From Schleiferia thermophila (GTDB lineage: Bacteria > Bacteroidota > Bacteroidia > Flavobacteriales > Schleiferiaceae), in NCBI RefSeq assembly GCF_003337435.1, contig NZ_QPJS01000007.1:1-37226 (forward strand): a stretch of 37,226 bases of DNA. The letters run 5' to 3'. Under the pieces are notes generated by a model that worked only from the letters and a program-made list of their open reading frames with translations, had not been told where the DNA came from and did no database searches. Of this stretch, positions 25,820 to 34,815 are shown piece after piece. Every line of letters begins with the position of its first letter. Positions within the stretch are counted from its first letter, which is position 1. Made by a program: the position numbers and the translations under genes.

Positions 25820-26902
25820 ATGAATTCATTAGTTGTGACCTGGGATGTGTCCAGGATTTTGGTGGATTTGGGGGTGGTGGAAATCAGGTATTACAGTGTA
25901 TTGTTTGCGCTTGGTTTTGTGCTGGGGTATTTTATCATGAAGGGGATTTTCAGGGAGGAAGGTGTACCCGCAGATAAGCTGGATACGCTGCTGACTTATG
26001 TGGTAATAGCTACTGTAATTGGGGCACGACTGGGGCATGTGTTTTTTTATCAATGGGACTACTACAGTCAGCATCCGGAGGAGATTCTGATGATTTGGGA
26101 GGGAGGACTGGCCAGCCATGGGGCTGCCATCGCCATCATGGTGGCCTTGTGGATTTACTCGAAGAGAGTGTCGAAAAGGTCTTTTTTCTGGATTATCGAC
26201 CGGGTGGTTATAACGGTAGCACTGGCGGGTAGTCTGATTAGATTGGGGAATCTGATGAATTCAGAAATTTATGGTAAGCCGACAAATGGAAAGTTTGCAT
26301 TTGTATACGTAAACCCGGTGAGGGAGGTGTTTGACCGATTTTTTGGGAGCGAGGTGAAGGAAATCGAAATAGTGAAGACGGATGAGTGGGTGGAAACGGA
26401 TTCTTTGAAAATGCCGGTGTACGCGGTGAAGCTACGGCTTGATGAGCGTATTGCTCCAGAAATGGTGACAGCTCATCTGAGCGGAAGGCTTTTGCCTTAT
26501 CTGAGGCATTTGGATAGCGATGAACAGAATTTAGTGCCCTATGAGGGGAGTGTGCCTGAGGTGGTGCACAATGGCACGAATCCTCAAGTGGTTGTGAAGC
26601 TACTGGGAGTGCCAAGGGTGCCAAGCCAGATAGTGGAAGCTGTAGCATATCTGTTGATATTTTTAGTGCTTTGGCTGATGTTTTTTAAGACGCCAATGAG
26701 GCAAAGGGAGGGCTTTACCTTTGGGATGTTTCTGGTGCTGGTGTTTGGCTTCAGGATTGGAGTGGAGTTTTTCAAGGCCAATCAGGTGGCCTTCGAAGAT
26801 GAGCTTATGCTCAATGTGGGTCAATATCTGAGCATTCCGCTGGTGCTGGCAGGGGCAGCTGTGGTGGTGTATTCGCTGACTAATAAACCTGTACAAAAGT
26901 GA
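25820..26902 (+). CDS. lgt: Prolipoprotein diacylglyceryl transferase
   Basis: 360 residues, seven or so membrane helices. Transfers diacylglycerol from phosphatidylglycerol to the lipobox Cys of prolipoproteins, the first step of lipoprotein maturation, which the many lipoproteins here need. Motifs: EIRYYSVLFALGFVLGY, GARLGHVFFYQWDYY, WEGGLASHGA (H100), SLIRLGNLMNSEIYGKPT (R141, N144, N147, E149) and VPSQIVEA replacing the usual HPSQLYEA. Between E149 and PSQ (about 155-265) is a roughly 110-residue extracytoplasmic insertion, about twice that of E. coli Lgt as I recall it. ATG chosen because of the promoter position. The stop overlaps the next start (TGATG). Confidence 0.95.
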   Translation: MNSLVVTWDVSRILVDLGVVEIRYYSVLFALGFVLGYFIMKGIFREEGVPADKLDTLLTYVVIATVIGARLGHVFFYQWDYYSQHPEEILMIWEGGLASHGAAIAIMVALWIYSKRVSKRSFFWIIDRVVITVALAGSLIRLGNLMNSEIYGKPTNGKFAFVYVNPVREVFDRFFGSEVKEIEIVKTDEWVETDSLKMPVYAVKLRLDERIAPEMVTAHLSGRLLPYLRHLDSDEQNLVPYEGSVPEVVHNGTNPQVVVKLLGVPRVPSQIVEAVAYLLIFLVLWLMFFKTPMRQREGFTFGMFLVLVFGFRIGVEFFKANQVAFEDELMLNVGQYLSIPLVLAGAAVVVYSLTNKPVQK

Positions 26903-27402
26903 TGAGGAATGTAATACTTGCTGCAGTAGGACTGATGGTAGTGGCTACGGCATGCACAACCTCTGACGAGCAAAGCAATGAGGTAAACACGCAAAGGGTG
27001 TACGAGCCAAAATTCAGACATGATGGATATTTGTGGATATTGGACGGAAGCGCCAAGGATACCATCGCTTTGCTGGAGATTGAAGTGGCGGTTTCGGATG
27101 AAGAAATTCAGTATGGCATGATGTATCGCAGGTCAATGGCTGAAAACCGGGGGATGCTTTTTGTGATGAAAAACGAGCGGCCGCAATCTTTTTGGATGAA
27201 GAACACGTACATACCTCTGGACATTGTTTATATCAATAGTCAAAAGCGGATTGTGAGTATACAAAAGGAAGCTGAGCCGCTGAGCGAGCGCTCATTGCCT
27301 AGTTACGAACCCGCTCTGTATGTATTGGAGGTAAATGCCGGATACTGCGATCGCCATGGAGTGAAAGTGGGGGATTTGGTACTTTTTGAATACAACCGCT
27401 GA
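26902..27402 (+). CDS. DUF192 family lipoprotein
   Basis: 166 residues. Signal peptide ends VVATAC with Cys18 as likely lipid site. The DUF192 fold spans about residues 55-165: EIEVAVSDEEIQYGMMYRRSMAENRGMLFVM, SFWMKNTYIPLDIVYIN, then the final VNAGYCDRHGVKVGDLV. DUF192 proteins are small and uncharacterised. Shares one base with the lgt stop and precedes the metal-receptor gene by 5 bp. Confidence 0.9.
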   Translation: MRNVILAAVGLMVVATACTTSDEQSNEVNTQRVYEPKFRHDGYLWILDGSAKDTIALLEIEVAVSDEEIQYGMMYRRSMAENRGMLFVMKNERPQSFWMKNTYIPLDIVYINSQKRIVSIQKEAEPLSERSLPSYEPALYVLEVNAGYCDRHGVKVGDLVLFEYNR

Positions 27403-27407
27403 GAACA

Positions 27408-28148
27408 ATGCGCATCGTAAGCCTTGTGCCATCGCTTACGGAATATCTCTATCACCTTAAGGCCGATGTAGTGGGAATTACAAAATTCTGCATTCATCCG
27501 GAAGAGTGGTACCACACGAAGCCAAGGGTAGGAGGCACAAAAAACCCAAATCTTGAACAAATAAAGGCACTAAAACCTGACTTGGTCATAGCCAACCGGG
27601 AAGAAAACCGCAAGGAAGATATCGAACACCTGAAGAGGGATGTTCATGTGCTGCTGACCGACATTGTAACGCTGGAAGATGCCTACCGCACCTTATACCA
27701 CATTGGTGAAGCTGTGGGCAAATCAGCTGAGGCAGAGGCCATTCTTGCTGAAATCAAGCATCGCTGGGAGGGATTGAAACATTGTCTGCCTCCCTGGCGG
27801 ACACTCTACCTTATCTGGAAGAGACCTTACATGGCAGCAGGTAGGAACACGTATATACACCACGTGATGGAGCATGTAGGGTTGGTAAATGTAGTCAAAG
27901 AGGAAAGATATCCTAAGCTAAGCACAGAGCAGATCATTGAGTTGGAACCAGAGCTGGTATTGCTCTCGTCTGAGCCATATCCATTCAAAGACAAGCATAT
28001 AGAAGAGTTTCAGTCCATGGTACCGAAGTCGGCAATAAGGCTGGTAGATGGCGAAGCCTTCAGCTGGTATGGCTATCGGATGATTCCAGGGGCAACGTAT
28101 ATTTACCAGTTGAAAAAAGAGCTGACGCAGAACAACAGAAATTTTTAA
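27408..28148 (+). CDS. BtuF/FhuD-like helical-backbone metal receptor, apparently without signal peptide
   Basis: 246 residues. Two lobes joined by a long helix, as in cobalamin and siderophore binding proteins: RIVSLVPSLTEYLYHL, VVGITKFCIHPEEW, VGGTKNPNLEQIKALKPDLVIANREENRKEDIE, then YPKLSTEQIIELEPELVLLSSEPYPFKDKH. The protein starts directly at the fold without a signal peptide, so it may be cytoplasmic; such leaderless forms are common in Bacteroidota as I recall. No permease or ATPase gene is adjacent. The ligand is unknown. Confidence 0.85.
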   Translation: MRIVSLVPSLTEYLYHLKADVVGITKFCIHPEEWYHTKPRVGGTKNPNLEQIKALKPDLVIANREENRKEDIEHLKRDVHVLLTDIVTLEDAYRTLYHIGEAVGKSAEAEAILAEIKHRWEGLKHCLPPWRTLYLIWKRPYMAAGRNTYIHHVMEHVGLVNVVKEERYPKLSTEQIIELEPELVLLSSEPYPFKDKHIEEFQSMVPKSAIRLVDGEAFSWYGYRMIPGATYIYQLKKELTQNNRNF

Positions 28149-28156
28149 CAATAGCT

Positions 28157-28606
28157 ATGAGAAATTTTCATGCATTGCTGGCGATTGCATTTCTTCTACT
28201 GTTTTCATGCAGGAAATCCGAAAATCAGGCTGAAAAAGACGATGAATTAATTCGCCGGTATCTTGCTGAAAATAATATTGAGGCTACTCGCACAGCCAGC
28301 GGCCTTTATTATTGGATACAGGAACAGGGCAATGGTCCCTTCCCTACGATAAGCTCCCGCGTGAGGGTAGTGTACAAAGGATATCTGCTTGATGGGACGG
28401 TGTTTGATGAGACAGATCCGGCCGGTTTGGAATTTGATATGGCAGGTCTGATTAGGGGTTGGCAAGAGGGTCTTACTTTTTTTAGGGAAGGGGGCAGGGG
28501 AAAGCTATTTGTGCCTTCTCATTTGGGATATGGTGCGCAGCAGGTGGGAAACATTCCGCCAAACAGTGTCTTGATTTTTGATATTTTTTTACTAAAAGTC
28601 AGGTGA
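28157..28606 (+). CDS. FKBP-type peptidyl-prolyl cis-trans isomerase, lipoprotein
   Basis: 149 residues. Lipobox LLLFSC with Cys18. The FKBP domain occupies the last 105 residues: GLYYWIQEQGNGPFP, VRVVYKGYLLDGTVFDET, LIRGWQEGLTFFREGGRGKLFVPSHLGYG, IPPNSVLIFDIFLLKV. It would assist folding of proteins in the periplasm or at a membrane. It resembles small GldI-like or FkpA-like lipoproteins, but is not specific enough to name. Last gene of the lgt unit, 8 bp after the metal receptor. Confidence 0.93.
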   Translation: MRNFHALLAIAFLLLFSCRKSENQAEKDDELIRRYLAENNIEATRTASGLYYWIQEQGNGPFPTISSRVRVVYKGYLLDGTVFDETDPAGLEFDMAGLIRGWQEGLTFFREGGRGKLFVPSHLGYGAQQVGNIPPNSVLIFDIFLLKVR

Positions 28607-28724
28607 ATTCTGAAACAGAGAAACAAAATCTCTACAATAAACAACGGGGAAAAAACTCGCGGATAGTGCCGGTAGTACCATGCCTTAATTTTAATCTTTG
28701 TTAGCCTTATTTTTTTTGAAATTT

Positions 28725-28732
28725 GACCTTTG
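28725..28732 (+). promoter_or_regulatory. Possible -7 box of cysS
   Basis: GACCTTTG, one mismatch to TAnnTTTG, 12 bp before the ATG at 28745, with a TTG at 28698-28700 upstream. Confidence 0.35.
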
Positions 28733-28744
28733 CATAAGTCTTCA

Positions 28745-30226
28745 ATGAAAAATCCTAAGAGTCAACAGCTGACCATATACAATACCCTTACGGGACAGAA
28801 GGAGAGATTCGAACCTCTGAATCCACCCTATGTGGGCATGTATGTATGCGGGCCGACTGTGTACAACGATGTGCACCTGGGCAACTGCCGGACATTTATA
28901 TCCTTTGATGTAGTGTTTCGCTACCTGCAGCACTTGGGCTACAAGGTGCGATACGTGCGCAATATAACCGATGCGGGTCACCTGGAAAATGATGCAGATG
29001 AGGGCGAGGATAAAATTGCTAAGAAAGCGCGGCTCGAACAGCTCGAGCCCATGGAAGTGGTGCAAAGGTACACAGTGGGATTTCACCGCATCATGGAGCG
29101 CTTTAATGTGTTGCCCCCCTCCATTGAGCCGACTGCTACCGGGCACATTGTAGAGCAGATTCAGCTAATCCGCAAAATACTGGACAAAGGTCTGGCCTAC
29201 GAGGTCAACGGCTCTATTTACTTCGATGTCAAAAAATATATGGAATCGGAGCCTTATGGTGAGCTAAGCGGCAGAAATGTCGATGAACTCATCGCTGGAA
29301 CTCGGGAGTTGGAAGGTCAGAGCGAAAAACGCAGTCCTTTGGATTTTGCACTCTGGAAAAAGGCATCGCCTACCCATATCATGCGCTGGGAGTCTCCCTG
29401 GGGTGAGGGGTTTCCGGGCTGGCATCTGGAATGCTCTGCCATGAGTACCAAATATCTGGGCGAACAGTTTGATATCCACGGCGGGGGGATGGATTTGAAG
29501 TTTCCTCACCATGAGTGCGAAATAGCCCAATGCAAAGCTGCGAATAACAAAAAGCCTGTCCGCTACTGGATGCATGCCAATATGCTCACGCTCAACGGCA
29601 AACGAATGAGCAAGAGTACAGGCAATACCCTGCTACCTCAGGAGATTTTCAGTGGACAGAATGCGTTTCTTTCCAAACCCTACTCCTCAGCTGTGGTGCG
29701 GTTTTTCATATTGCAGGCTCACTACCGAAGCCCGCTTGACATCAGCGATGAGGCCCTTCAAGCTTCGGAGAAAGGTTTCAGGAGATTGATGGAAGCCAAA
29801 GAGACCCTTAGCCATCTAAAGGCTGGTACGGTGTCCGACTGGGATGTTCAATCTGCCATGGCCAGAGTCTATGAAGCGATGAATGATGATTTCAACACTC
29901 CGGTGGCCATTGCTGAGCTTTTTGAGATCGTCCGCTACATCAACCTGATGAAGGCTGGTGAACAACACCTCTGTGAAAAGGACTTAACGGAATTAAAAGA
30001 CTTTTTTCACCGGATGGTAGAGGATGTCCTGGGTCTGAAAGACGAGCAACGGTCGATGCTGGATACCGCGCGTTTGGACGCTGTGATTCAGGTGCTTATC
30101 GATATGAGACAAAAGGCAAGACAGGACAGAAATTATGCTTTGGCGGACCAGATAAGAGACCAGCTGCTAAAAGCCGGTATTCAGCTCAAGGATACCAAAG
30201 AAGGAACCACCTACACTTTGCTATGA
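28745..30226 (+). CDS. cysS: Cysteinyl-tRNA synthetase
   Basis: 493 residues. Charges tRNA-Cys. The zinc site is Cys35 in [10 protein letters not shown] plus WHLECSAMS and the HHECE segment. The HIGH motif is HLGN (44-47) and the KMSKS motif lies in [10 protein letters not shown]. The C-terminal DALR-like helical domain ends in [23 protein letters not shown] at 28745 chosen; a TTG five codons upstream overlaps the promoter region. Overlaps yidD by 4 bp. Confidence 0.97.
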   Translation: MKNPKSQQLTIYNTLTGQKERFEPLNPPYVGMYVCGPTVYNDVHLGNCRTFISFDVVFRYLQHLGYKVRYVRNITDAGHLENDADEGEDKIAKKARLEQLEPMEVVQRYTVGFHRIMERFNVLPPSIEPTATGHIVEQIQLIRKILDKGLAYEVNGSIYFDVKKYMESEPYGELSGRNVDELIAGTRELEGQSEKRSPLDFALWKKASPTHIMRWESPWGEGFPGWHLECSAMSTKYLGEQFDIHGGGMDLKFPHHECEIAQCKAANNKKPVRYWMHANMLTLNGKRMSKSTGNTLLPQEIFSGQNAFLSKPYSSAVVRFFILQAHYRSPLDISDEALQASEKGFRRLMEAKETLSHLKAGTVSDWDVQSAMARVYEAMNDDFNTPVAIAELFEIVRYINLMKAGEQHLCEKDLTELKDFFHRMVEDVLGLKDEQRSMLDTARLDAVIQVLIDMRQKARQDRNYALADQIRDQLLKAGIQLKDTKEGTTYTLL

Positions 30227-30486
30227 AGTGGCTAAAACTGGTAGGTCGGGGACTGTCGCATTTGTTGATTTTACCGGTGAGAGGGTATCAATATCTGATA
30301 TCACCTTTATTTCCAAAAGTTTGTCGCCACACTCCCTCTTGCTCAGAATATATGGTGGAAGCATTGAAGATATGGGGTCCATTTAAAGGGCTCTGGCTGG
30401 GTCTGCGACGATTAATGCGTTGCCATCCCTGGGGTACCTGGGGATACGATCCGGTGCCGAAACCACCGCACACCAATAAAGACTGA
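30223..30486 (+). CDS. yidD: Membrane protein insertion efficiency factor YidD
   Basis: 87 residues. Small membrane-associated protein with the family core [31 protein letters not shown] and [18 protein letters not shown], including the three conserved cysteines. Thought to assist YidC-dependent insertion. Coupled to cysS through an ATGA overlap. Converges with the next gene at a distance of 3 bp. Confidence 0.95.
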   Translation: MKWLKLVGRGLSHLLILPVRGYQYLISPLFPKVCRHTPSCSEYMVEALKIWGPFKGLWLGLRRLMRCHPWGTWGYDPVPKPPHTNKD

Positions 30487-30489
30487 TTC

Positions 30490-31314
30490 TCACAGGGTGC
30501 TCAATATTTGAAGGCCTTTCTTTATCATTTTATCGACCACTTCCTCAGGCTTTGAGGAGAATTCCCCTGTGATTCTATTGGCCAGAATAGCATTGAGCGA
30601 CACAGCTCTATGCCCCAAAAGGCGGCTGAGCGCATAAATTCCGGCGGTTTCCATTTCAATGTTTGTGAGGCCAAGGTCGGAAACAAAATCTGCTTCGCTG
30701 CGCAATGCGCTGAGTTTGGAAGGGATTCTGATGCTCCTGCCTTGAGGACCGTAAAATCCGGAAGCCGTGAGTGTAATTCCTGGTATAAAACCCTCATTGG
30801 TAAATATTTCAACCAGACGTTCATCTCCTATGGCATGGTAAGCCATCACGCCGGGCGCCAATTCTCTAAGGTTTCCAAAATCATAGCCTGTTTGCAGACC
30901 GTCAATACCCCATGCAGACGTGCTCACCAGCAGAGTTCCCACGGGATAGTTGCTTCTGATGGCACCTGAGGTGCCCATCCGGCAGATAATGAGACTGCGA
31001 GGAAAGGGATGTGGTACGCGTTCTGGAAGGAGCACATTGGTGAGAATATCCAGTTCGTTGAGTACTATGTCCACATTGTCGGTACCTATCCCTGTAGAAA
31101 TTACGGTCATCGGACGTCCGGCAAAGGTGCCTGTAATGGTGTAAAACTCCCGATACTGCCGTTTGACGCGTATGCTTTCAAAATGTTGTACAACTTGCTC
31201 TACCCTGCCGGGGTCACCCACAGTGATGATTAAATCAGAAATCTCCCCCGGATGCAGATGAAGATGGTATACCGAATGGTCGTCATTGAGAATAATCTCT
31301 GATAAGTGTAACAT
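30490..31314 (-). CDS. Nucleoside phosphorylase (uridine phosphorylase-like)
   Basis: 274 residues of the PNP/UDP phosphorylase family 1, which splits nucleosides with phosphate into base and ribose 1-phosphate. Motifs: ITVGDPGRVEQV (phosphate loop), VISTGIGTDNVDIVLNEL, ICRMGTSGAI and the ribose-binding NIEMETAGIYALSRLLGH. The enzyme is cytosolic. Whether uridine or purine nucleosides are preferred cannot be told. Confidence 0.9.
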   Translation of the reverse strand: MLHLSEIILNDDHSVYHLHLHPGEISDLIITVGDPGRVEQVVQHFESIRVKRQYREFYTITGTFAGRPMTVISTGIGTDNVDIVLNELDILTNVLLPERVPHPFPRSLIICRMGTSGAIRSNYPVGTLLVSTSAWGIDGLQTGYDFGNLRELAPGVMAYHAIGDERLVEIFTNEGFIPGITLTASGFYGPQGRSIRIPSKLSALRSEADFVSDLGLTNIEMETAGIYALSRLLGHRAVSLNAILANRITGEFSSKPEEVVDKMIKKGLQILSTL

Positions 31315-31335
31315 AAGCTAATTCAAACAGGGATG

Positions 31336-31363
31336 CAAAAGTATGCGTCAAGATGCCCTGCAA
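31336..31363 (-). promoter_or_regulatory. Bacteroidota-type promoter of the nucleoside phosphorylase gene
   Basis: On the minus strand TACTTTTG (31343-31336) fits TAnnTTTG exactly, with a TTG (31363-31361) 17 bp upstream. The leader is about 15 nt. Confidence 0.6.
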
Positions 31364-31401
31364 TCGGCTGGTTGGTCGAATCGATATCAAATGCTAATTG
31401 A

Positions 31402-32379
31402 TTACTTAAGGGTTTTAAAACCTGTATTGATGAATTTGATAACTTCACTGTTAAAAGTTTCGGAACCTTCCCACTGAACAAAGTGACCACACCGGGGAAT
31501 CATAACCAATGTTGAACGGGGTAAGCGTTTGTAACCTGCCTGAGCTACATCTTTAGTTCTGCCCGGATTGAGAAACCGGTTAGGAATCAGATTATCGTTC
31601 TCGCCGAAAATTACCAGCACAGGTTGGATAATTTTTGGTAGCAAATCGAAAACTGGCTGATTTACCATGCCTTGTATACTTTTGGGAATAATGAAGCAAT
31701 ATCCGTCAAAATCCGTGGCAAAACGCATGGCCAGGCGATCGCGGATCATAAAATCAGCGTCTTTCGGAAATTTGTAAAAGTTATAGCCGAAGTTGGTCTG
31801 AATGGTCTGTGCGGGTGTGAGTGCTGTGCTGCGAGCAGTGACAACTTCTCTAAACCACTGTTTCTGCCCCTCGTGAAAGGTTTCAAATCCTGCAGGTGCT
31901 GCCAGAACCAGGGCTTTTATCCGCTCAGGATACCTCAAGGCAGTGACCATGGCAATCTGTCCACCCATTGAATGGCCAACCAACACAACTTGCCTGATGC
32001 CTAATTTATCGACCAATGAAATGACGGCATCGGAAAAGAATTCCATTGATCCTTCATATATACCCTTGGATGACTTTCCGTATCCCGGGAGGTCTACTGC
32101 TATGCATCGGTAATATTGGCGGAGGACTTCCACATTTTTTTTCCATGCAGGCAGATAACTTCCTAATCCGTGAATAAATAACAAGGTTTCAGGTCCAGTG
32201 CCTTCATCGGCATAGGCTATTGTAATATTATTGTCGATATTGAGTTTTTTGACTGGAAAAGGATATTGAAGCTCATCAAAGGAAGAGATGCGCTGATAGT
32301 TGTCCATAGAAGTAATAAGTTGAGCAATGCTGTAACTACAAGCCATCAGGCCTAAATGGAGAAAGAGTATCTTTTTCAT
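31402..32379 (-). CDS. Exported alpha/beta hydrolase
   Basis: 325 residues from the ATG at 32379, which gives the signal peptide MKKILFLHLGLMACSYSIAQ; the in-frame start nine codons earlier is rejected. The fold shows the oxyanion motif FIHGLGS (about 68-74), DLPGYGKSS, the nucleophile elbow VGHSMGG (Ser137), a Asp in IFGENDNLIPN and a His in IPRCGHFVQWEG. It probably acts on an ester or related bond in the periplasm; the substrate is unknown. Starts 11 bp after the stop of the barrel gene upstream, so the two are likely one transcript. Confidence 0.9.
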   Translation of the reverse strand: MKKILFLHLGLMACSYSIAQLITSMDNYQRISSFDELQYPFPVKKLNIDNNITIAYADEGTGPETLLFIHGLGSYLPAWKKNVEVLRQYYRCIAVDLPGYGKSSKGIYEGSMEFFSDAVISLVDKLGIRQVVLVGHSMGGQIAMVTALRYPERIKALVLAAPAGFETFHEGQKQWFREVVTARSTALTPAQTIQTNFGYNFYKFPKDADFMIRDRLAMRFATDFDGYCFIIPKSIQGMVNQPVFDLLPKIIQPVLVIFGENDNLIPNRFLNPGRTKDVAQAGYKRLPRSTLVMIPRCGHFVQWEGSETFNSEVIKFINTGFKTLK

Positions 32380-32390
32380 GGAATTCGTTT

Positions 32391-33956
32391 TTAAAACAAC
32401 AACCAACGGTAGACGAAAAACAGAGTCCAGGGATTGACAGGTCGTGCACTGACCCCACCATTTACCAACGGGCTGTCGTAGAAGTCACCCAACCACAAAT
32501 AAGCTCCATGCAGTTCAAGGTTCATAAACACTTTTGGAGTGTACTGGACCCTGAAATTGATTTCCTGACCTATAATGAAGCCACCATTTCTGGGAGCAAC
32601 ATTACTCAGGGCAAACGCTCCTCCGATTTTTCCATTGAGCTTGTGAGGAATAAAATCCTTTTGGGCATTGAGCATCAGCCCTGTGACGCCAAATCCAAGG
32701 TTTGATGGATCAGTAACAGCCGCCACAAATCGATTCACCACATTCCCATGGGGAAACAGAATATAAGCGCCGTGACTGATGTAGAGACTCACCGGGGAGC
32801 CCCAGGTATTTCCGGTGAGTATTCCGGAATATTTGTTATCGTTGAGTGAATTGGCATCACCAGATGTATACACGGCGTCGAAATGTAGGATGTCGCCGAG
32901 TGTTTGTCCATATTTGTAAGCCAACCTTATGTTGGCAGCATATCCTCCAATGTCGGCTCTTTTATAGAAGTTTCCATCCTGAGCCAGCGTATCAACTCTT
33001 CCAAAATTATAATTAAAAAAACCATTGAATGCCCAGGGTGCCATGGCATGGTCGGCATTGTAGTTGAAAATGGTACCTAACCAGCCAATATCGGCCTTGT
33101 AGGAGCTACTAAGGGGGAAGCGGTAGGTGCCATTGTAATCATTAAGTACTGAATTAAGTCCCTGACCCAATATTGAAGGTCCTCCTTCACCATTACCCCG
33201 ATCGCGCACATAGTCAGCACTGAGGGCCACACGCCAGAATCGTGCTACTTCACGTTCGTACATCCATTCAAAGCGTTGTACATCATCATCGTCCTGAGGA
33301 TTGTTTTCGTAAAACTGCCAAAATCCAAATTTCATGCGGTCAAAATCCCCATCGTAGCGAACGCTGATTCCTGATGCATCTGTACCCCAATAAAAAAGGC
33401 GGTATCCGGTGTTGGTTAGTTGTTCAAAAAGGGTGAGGTAAGCATTGCCTGGGTGGTCAAACATGCGCTGAAGACCCAACAGTACTGACCAACGACGAAA
33501 CGGAAGTAATTCAAGCTGAATATTTTGCGTTTGAATATTAACCTGGTCGGCAGATAGACCTCCACCGAAATTACCACCAACTCCATATGCAACATCTCCC
33601 CAGGTAAAGTCAATTTCAAAAGAGGTTCGGAGAATTGCTTTGCCATTGAGTAATTTGGGAGAGTATATTAAAAATGGGAGCAGTCGTTGTTCAAAATATT
33701 TGGCTTTTAATTCGTTGGAGGTATTGGTGGTGTTTTGTCCAAAGAGCCTTCCAAAAATCTGACCTCTGAGAAAATCATTTGTCGGAAAATAGTTGCCAGT
33801 CACATATTGGTTGTAAAACAGCGCAAAGACTTGAAGCTCTTTATCGGCTTTTTTAGGGATTGACCTGTCCAGCTCTTTTAAGGAAGGTGGCTGCACCTGT
33901 GTATACGTAGTAAAATGATCTAGCAATAGAACAAGGAGAAGCAATTTCCTAATCAT
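32391..33956 (-). CDS. Outer-membrane beta-barrel protein, porin-like
   Basis: 521 residues from the ATG at 33956 with a signal peptide (MIRKLLLLVLLLDHFTTYTQ). The mature part has long amphipathic strands (LQRMFDHPGNAYLTLFEQL, RRWSVLLGL, FNGFFNYNFGRVDTL, AAYLWLGDFYD-like segments) and ends LFFVYRWLLF with a terminal Phe. The size and the AYTSGDANSLNDNKYSG type loop recall alginate-export-like barrels, but I would not insist. An upstream in-frame start would lie in the terminator of the preceding gene. Confidence 0.8.
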   Translation of the reverse strand: MIRKLLLLVLLLDHFTTYTQVQPPSLKELDRSIPKKADKELQVFALFYNQYVTGNYFPTNDFLRGQIFGRLFGQNTTNTSNELKAKYFEQRLLPFLIYSPKLLNGKAILRTSFEIDFTWGDVAYGVGGNFGGGLSADQVNIQTQNIQLELLPFRRWSVLLGLQRMFDHPGNAYLTLFEQLTNTGYRLFYWGTDASGISVRYDGDFDRMKFGFWQFYENNPQDDDDVQRFEWMYEREVARFWRVALSADYVRDRGNGEGGPSILGQGLNSVLNDYNGTYRFPLSSSYKADIGWLGTIFNYNADHAMAPWAFNGFFNYNFGRVDTLAQDGNFYKRADIGGYAANIRLAYKYGQTLGDILHFDAVYTSGDANSLNDNKYSGILTGNTWGSPVSLYISHGAYILFPHGNVVNRFVAAVTDPSNLGFGVTGLMLNAQKDFIPHKLNGKIGGAFALSNVAPRNGGFIIGQEINFRVQYTPKVFMNLELHGAYLWLGDFYDSPLVNGGVSARPVNPWTLFFVYRWLLF

Positions 33957-33976
33957 ATTCAGGGTTTTTAGGGCAG

Positions 33977-34016
33977 AAAAAAAGCTGATAAGATCCTTCC
34001 GGGGCATCTTACCAGC
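33977..34016 (-). terminator. Rho-independent terminator after the small lipoprotein gene
   Basis: In the minus direction a stem GCTGGTAAGAT pairs with ATCTTATCAGC across CCCCGGAAGG, followed by seven T. One G-T pair is present. It lies 17 bp after the stop at 34034 and before the barrel gene start at 33956. Confidence 0.8.
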
Positions 34017-34033
34017 TCACCATTACTGTGGAA

Positions 34034-34543
34034 TCATTGAATTCTCACATAAGTCTGAACGTTCGCTTGCCCCAGAGCACCTCCATTGGTACTGCCAAAA
34101 CCACCTTGTGGAGTAGGAGGTACGGCCTGAATATCAGGTTGGGTTTGTACAACTTCGTATTTCATCGTGTTGCCGGTGATTTCAAATATTCCTTCGCTGA
34201 TTAGGGCCGATGGTTGGGTTTGCTCCAGGCGAATGGTCCAAATGTTATTTACATTGCTCTTGGCTTGTGTATAAGTACCCGAAAGAGTTGGAAGTTGAGC
34301 TCCATCCTGGTTCCACTGTCGAACTTCATAGGTGTTATTGCTGCGGAATTCTACCCAAATGGAGTCGACCTGAAATAAAGCTACCAAAAGAGGAGCCACA
34401 TTGCTTTTAGACGATTGCCAAATTCCCTGTAGCCCGATGGGCTGATTGTTACCATTGTTATCGTTGTTGTCTTGTTTTTTACAGGCACTGAAGACAAGGA
34501 TCAAGGATATACCTGCTACCAAAATGTTGTTGATTTTTTTCAT
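34034..34543 (-). CDS. Small lipoprotein, lipocalin-like
   Basis: 169 residues. Lipobox LVFSAC with Cys21, then an Asn/Asp-rich linker (KKQDNNDNNGNNQPIG). The mature part (GLQGIWQSSKS, FRSNNTYEVRQWNQDGAQ, GTYTQAKS, IWTIRLEQ, GIFEITGNTMKYEV) looks like a lipocalin-type beta sheet often seen in Bacteroidota lipoproteins. Ligand unknown. A strong terminator follows. Confidence 0.8.
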   Translation of the reverse strand: MKKINNILVAGISLILVFSACKKQDNNDNNGNNQPIGLQGIWQSSKSNVAPLLVALFQVDSIWVEFRSNNTYEVRQWNQDGAQLPTLSGTYTQAKSNVNNIWTIRLEQTQPSALISEGIFEITGNTMKYEVVQTQPDIQAVPPTPQGGFGSTNGGALGQANVQTYVRIQ

Positions 34544-34815
34544 TTTCTGCTTGTTTATTATTGATGTAAAGTTAAGGAGAGATTAAGAAAAACTTGAATT
34601 ACTTGCCGATAAGCACTATTATTGACATAATTGATTTTATCTGTAAAAATAATGATATATCATTCAATACGAGCGATATAGAATTCTGAAATAATAATGG
34701 ACATTGACTGACAGTAAGAAAAGGTTTCTTTAAGCAGTCAGTTTGCAACAAGTAAAATTACTTTTTAGATCTAGAAAATTTGTTTCATACTTGCAGGTGA
34801 AAAATATCAAATACC

